NCBI GenBank assembly: GCA_002717185.1
Contig: PBDC01000029.1
Location: 6,528 to 14,234, forward strand
Direction: 5' to 3'
Origin: Rhodospirillaceae bacterium
Lineage (GTDB): Bacteria; Pseudomonadota; Alphaproteobacteria; UBA8366; GCA-2717185
DNA length: 7,707 nucleotides
This document shows positions 5,712 to 7,707 of this stretch, in pieces (positions within the stretch are counted from its first letter, which is position 1; every line of letters begins with the position of its first letter). Both the position numbers and the translations under genes were made by a program. A model generated the notes under the pieces. The model did not search any database. It was not told the origin of the DNA and worked only from the letters and a program-made list of their open reading frames with translations.

Positions 5712-7226
5712 ATGACTGTCAGTGCCGTTGCCGAAGACCCGAAGGTGGATCTTGAGCGCTATTTAGTGCTTGGGACGGTGACGCTTGCGACAATGATGTT
5801 CGCGATGGCGGTGACCAATTCCTACGTTGTCTTGCCGCAGATGCAGGGTTCGCTGTCGGCGACGCAGGATCAGATCGCCTGGTCGGTGACTTTCAACCTT
5901 GTAGCGATGGCGGTTATGACACCGACATCCGGTTGGCTCGCGAACCGGTTTGGTCGTCGGGCCGTCATGTTATGGTGTGTTACGGGATTTTCGGTTAGCA
6001 TGCTGCTGTGCGGAACCGCAACGACCCTGGAGTCCTTGGTCGCCTACCGGATCGCACAAGGCGTGCTGGGTGCGCCGATCACACCGCTGTCGCAAGCTAT
6101 CATCCTGAGCGCTTTTCCGCGCCAAAAGCACGCTTTGGCGACGGCAATCTGGGGTATGGGCGTCGTCGTCGGGCCGATTATCGGCCCCACATTGGGTGGC
6201 TTCATCGCGGAAGCTTACAATTGGCGCTGGGTTTTCTTCATGGTTCTGCCGGTCTGCGCCGTTTCGGTTCTTGGTATCTGGCTCTTCATTAATGAGAGGC
6301 AAGGTGATCGGACAAACCGCCTCGACTGGACTGGATTTTTGGCACTTGCTGTTGCAATTGGTTCGCTGCAATTGATGCTTGACCGTGGCGAACGGCTCGA
6401 CTGGTTCAACTCGCTTGAAATTATCATTGAGGCCAGCCTGGCTGTAATCGGTTTCTATGTTTTCGTGGTGCACAGCTTCACCAGTAGCGACCCCTTTCTT
6501 CGCCCGCAACTGCTCTTGGATCGAAACTTTTCGCTAGGCCTGGTGTTCGCGTTGGTCTTCGGTGCACTAGCCTTTGTGCCCATGGTACTACTGCCAACAC
6601 TGCTGCAGGAATTACGCGGTTTTCCGGATTCCATCGTCGGTATTGTGCTCGCGGCACGTGGCGTCGGTAGCATGATAGGTACGGTCACGGTGGTCTGGAT
6701 GAGCCGCTTTGACCCGCGCATCAGTCTCGCCATTGGCTTTTTGAGCCAAGGTTTCAGCGGCCTGTTGATAGCGCAGTTCGATCTTAATGTATCGATCTGG
6801 GATGCGATGTGGACCAGTGCCTTTCAGGGTTTCGGCAACTCATACTTGTGGGTGCCATTGACTGTACTGGCATTTGCGACCTTGCCGCCGCGGCAGATGG
6901 GGGAGGGAACCGCTGTTTTCCATCTGATCCGCAATCTGGGCAGTGCACTTTTCATCTCGATATGTGTCGGGGTCGTCGTTCACTACACTGGCGTGAACTA
7001 TTCGATTATTTCAGAGCACATATCGGAGTTCAATCAGGCTTTCCATTTGCCCAGCGCCGCCGGTGGTTGGAATATCGACTCGCTTGACGGTATTGCACTA
7101 GCGGGAAAAGAGGTCGAACGGCAGGCCTCGATGATCGGATACATTAATGCTTTCTATCTATTCTCAGCCGTGTCTTTCGCGATCGTGCCTTTCATCTTGT
7201 TTTTGAAACGGCCGGAAGGCAAATAG
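5712..7226 (+). CDS. MFS carrier of the DHA2 group, EmrB/QacA type (14 transmembrane helices)
   Basis: This 504-residue inner-membrane proton-coupled carrier has the usual length for the 14-helix drug:H+ antiporter group. Hydrophobic segments fall at about 18-40, 55-75, 84-103, 108-130, 142-165, 171-193, 206-225, 235-256, 274-297, 307-330, 337-356, 366-392, 405-428 and 474-496. Motif A is GWLANRFGRR (74-83), with Asn78 where Asp is usual. Motif B is seen as RIAQG (113-117) and motif C as GMGVVVGPIIGPTLGG (148-163), the antiporter signature. The loop at about 429-470 between the last two helices is large and hydrophilic, as in EmrB. EmrB proteins normally work with an EmrA membrane-fusion subunit and an outer-membrane channel, but neither gene is in the window. 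It is divergent from the dioxygenase, so it may export that enzyme's substrate or product. Transport of an organic acid is an alternative. Confidence 0.93.
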   Translation: MTVSAVAEDPKVDLERYLVLGTVTLATMMFAMAVTNSYVVLPQMQGSLSATQDQIAWSVTFNLVAMAVMTPTSGWLANRFGRRAVMLWCVTGFSVSMLLCGTATTLESLVAYRIAQGVLGAPITPLSQAIILSAFPRQKHALATAIWGMGVVVGPIIGPTLGGFIAEAYNWRWVFFMVLPVCAVSVLGIWLFINERQGDRTNRLDWTGFLALAVAIGSLQLMLDRGERLDWFNSLEIIIEASLAVIGFYVFVVHSFTSSDPFLRPQLLLDRNFSLGLVFALVFGALAFVPMVLLPTLLQELRGFPDSIVGIVLAARGVGSMIGTVTVVWMSRFDPRISLAIGFLSQGFSGLLIAQFDLNVSIWDAMWTSAFQGFGNSYLWVPLTVLAFATLPPRQMGEGTAVFHLIRNLGSALFISICVGVVVHYTGVNYSIISEHISEFNQAFHLPSAAGGWNIDSLDGIALAGKEVERQASMIGYINAFYLFSAVSFAIVPFILFLKRPEGK

Positions 7227-7312
7227 GTGTTGTCTTGCGATTGACCTAGCCGATCCGATAGACCAGTTTAGCCGCGCCGAATAAATTTTTCCGATATATA
7301 GATAGGACTTAC

Positions 7313-7707
7313 ATGGTCGACAAACAGGTCGATGCGGATCAGGACGTTGAGCTTCCGGAGTTGCCGGAAGAGGCTAGCCGCAAGCGGTTATCAGGGCCTG
7401 TCTATTGGCTCACGCTTGTGTTGGGTGGGTTTGGGATTCTGGTGGCGATCAACCAGACCTTCAGCATAAACGCCTTCGGTTATGTCCTGATAGACAACGC
7501 CTATTTCTACCTGCTAATCGCAATTTTTCTGTCGCTTGCTTTTTTGATCTTCCCAGCACGCAAAGATGATTCGACACACGTTCCGATTTACGACTGGGTG
7601 TTGTTCCTCATAACGATGGCGACCTCGCTTTACCTTTCCTACCACGGGGAGGACATGATTGAGCAGGGATGGGACATCCTTGCTCCGACGTTACCGACGT
7701 TAGCCGC
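7313..7707 (+). CDS. Fused TRAP-type transporter permease, N-terminal fragment
   Basis: The ATG at 7313 follows AGGA (7304-7307) with 5 bases between, and the frame stays open to the window edge (131 residues). The start is a 29-residue charged, acidic cytoplasmic tail. Hydrophobic segments follow at about 30-48, 61-80 and 93-110, and then the loop HGEDMIEQGWDILAPTLPTL. This order, with the PIYDWVLF segment opening the third helix and a Tyr-rich exit, resembles the N-terminus of the fused DctQ-DctM permeases (4TM/12TM) that work with TAXI-type binding proteins. Those systems use a sodium or proton gradient to import organic acids. A complete protein would be about 650-850 residues, with the binding-protein gene probably nearby. 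It begins 86 bases after the MFS gene on the same strand, so co-transcription is possible. The assignment rests on a short, divergent N-terminus. Confidence 0.7.
   Translation, partial: MVDKQVDADQDVELPELPEEASRKRLSGPVYWLTLVLGGFGILVAINQTFSINAFGYVLIDNAYFYLLIAIFLSLAFLIFPARKDDSTHVPIYDWVLFLITMATSLYLSYHGEDMIEQGWDILAPTLPTLA

Noticed and set aside
5537..5755. Plus-strand frame of 72 codons across the divergent gap
   Set aside because: It overlaps the starts of both divergent genes and the inverted repeat, and its product is unrecognisable.
5970..6509. Minus-strand frame of 179 codons within the MFS gene
   Set aside because: It is antisense to conserved transporter motifs, and the hydrophilic translation is the expected mirror of membrane helices.
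7241..7262. TTGACC as a -35 box for the TRAP gene, with GATAGA as its -10
   Set aside because: No acceptable -10 lies at 16-18 bases; GATAGA comes too early, so the pair is not a credible promoter.

Overview
The window is a stretch of bacterial chromosome of moderate GC content: genes are roughly 55-62% GC in the lines I counted, and one intergenic stretch is about 36%. The protein types (a paired acyl-CoA dehydrogenase, two metal-dependent hydrolase-like amidohydrolases, a TauD-type dioxygenase, a 14-helix EmrB/QacA-type carrier and a fused TRAP permease) suggest a catabolically versatile proteobacterium. It could be a marine gamma- or alphaproteobacterium, but the taxon is inference only. 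I see no rRNA, tRNA, CRISPR array, insertion sequence or phage gene.

Layout. Positions 1-2795 are a plus-strand operon: the 3' end of a large-subunit-type acyl-CoA dehydrogenase, a small-subunit-type acyl-CoA dehydrogenase 26 bases later, and a COG2159-type amidohydrolase 42 bases after that with a strong ribosome binding site. Two hairpins follow the operon (2815-2836 and 2859-2879). A small plus-strand gene for a probable two-helix membrane protein (3005-3295) then runs tail-to-tail into, and overlaps by 86 bases, a minus-strand COG3618-type amidohydrolase (3210-4226). Upstream of that gene lies about 500 bases of AT-rich DNA with no gene (4227-4725). A minus-strand TauD/TfdA-type 2-oxoglutarate dioxygenase (4726-5568) is divergent from an EmrB-like MFS carrier (5712-7226). 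Their shared 143-base gap holds a long two-part inverted repeat. The window ends in the N-terminal part of a fused TRAP-type permease (7313 to the edge).

How the genes may work together (inference). The set looks like a catabolic and transport neighbourhood for an unidentified organic acid. The TRAP permease, with a binding protein probably outside the window, would import an acid. The dioxygenase could hydroxylate or cleave it, the amidohydrolases could hydrolyse, hydrate or decarboxylate ring or lactone intermediates, and the acyl-CoA dehydrogenase pair would carry out an alpha,beta-desaturation of a CoA thioester. The MFS carrier would export a toxic substrate or by-product. The window contains no CoA ligase, thiolase or regulator, so the substrate cannot be named. 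I found no strong evidence for a wholly new system. The most unusual points are the operator- or RNA-like inverted repeat at 5567-5660, the loss of taurine-binding residues in the TauD homologue, and the small membrane-protein gene squeezed against a converging gene.
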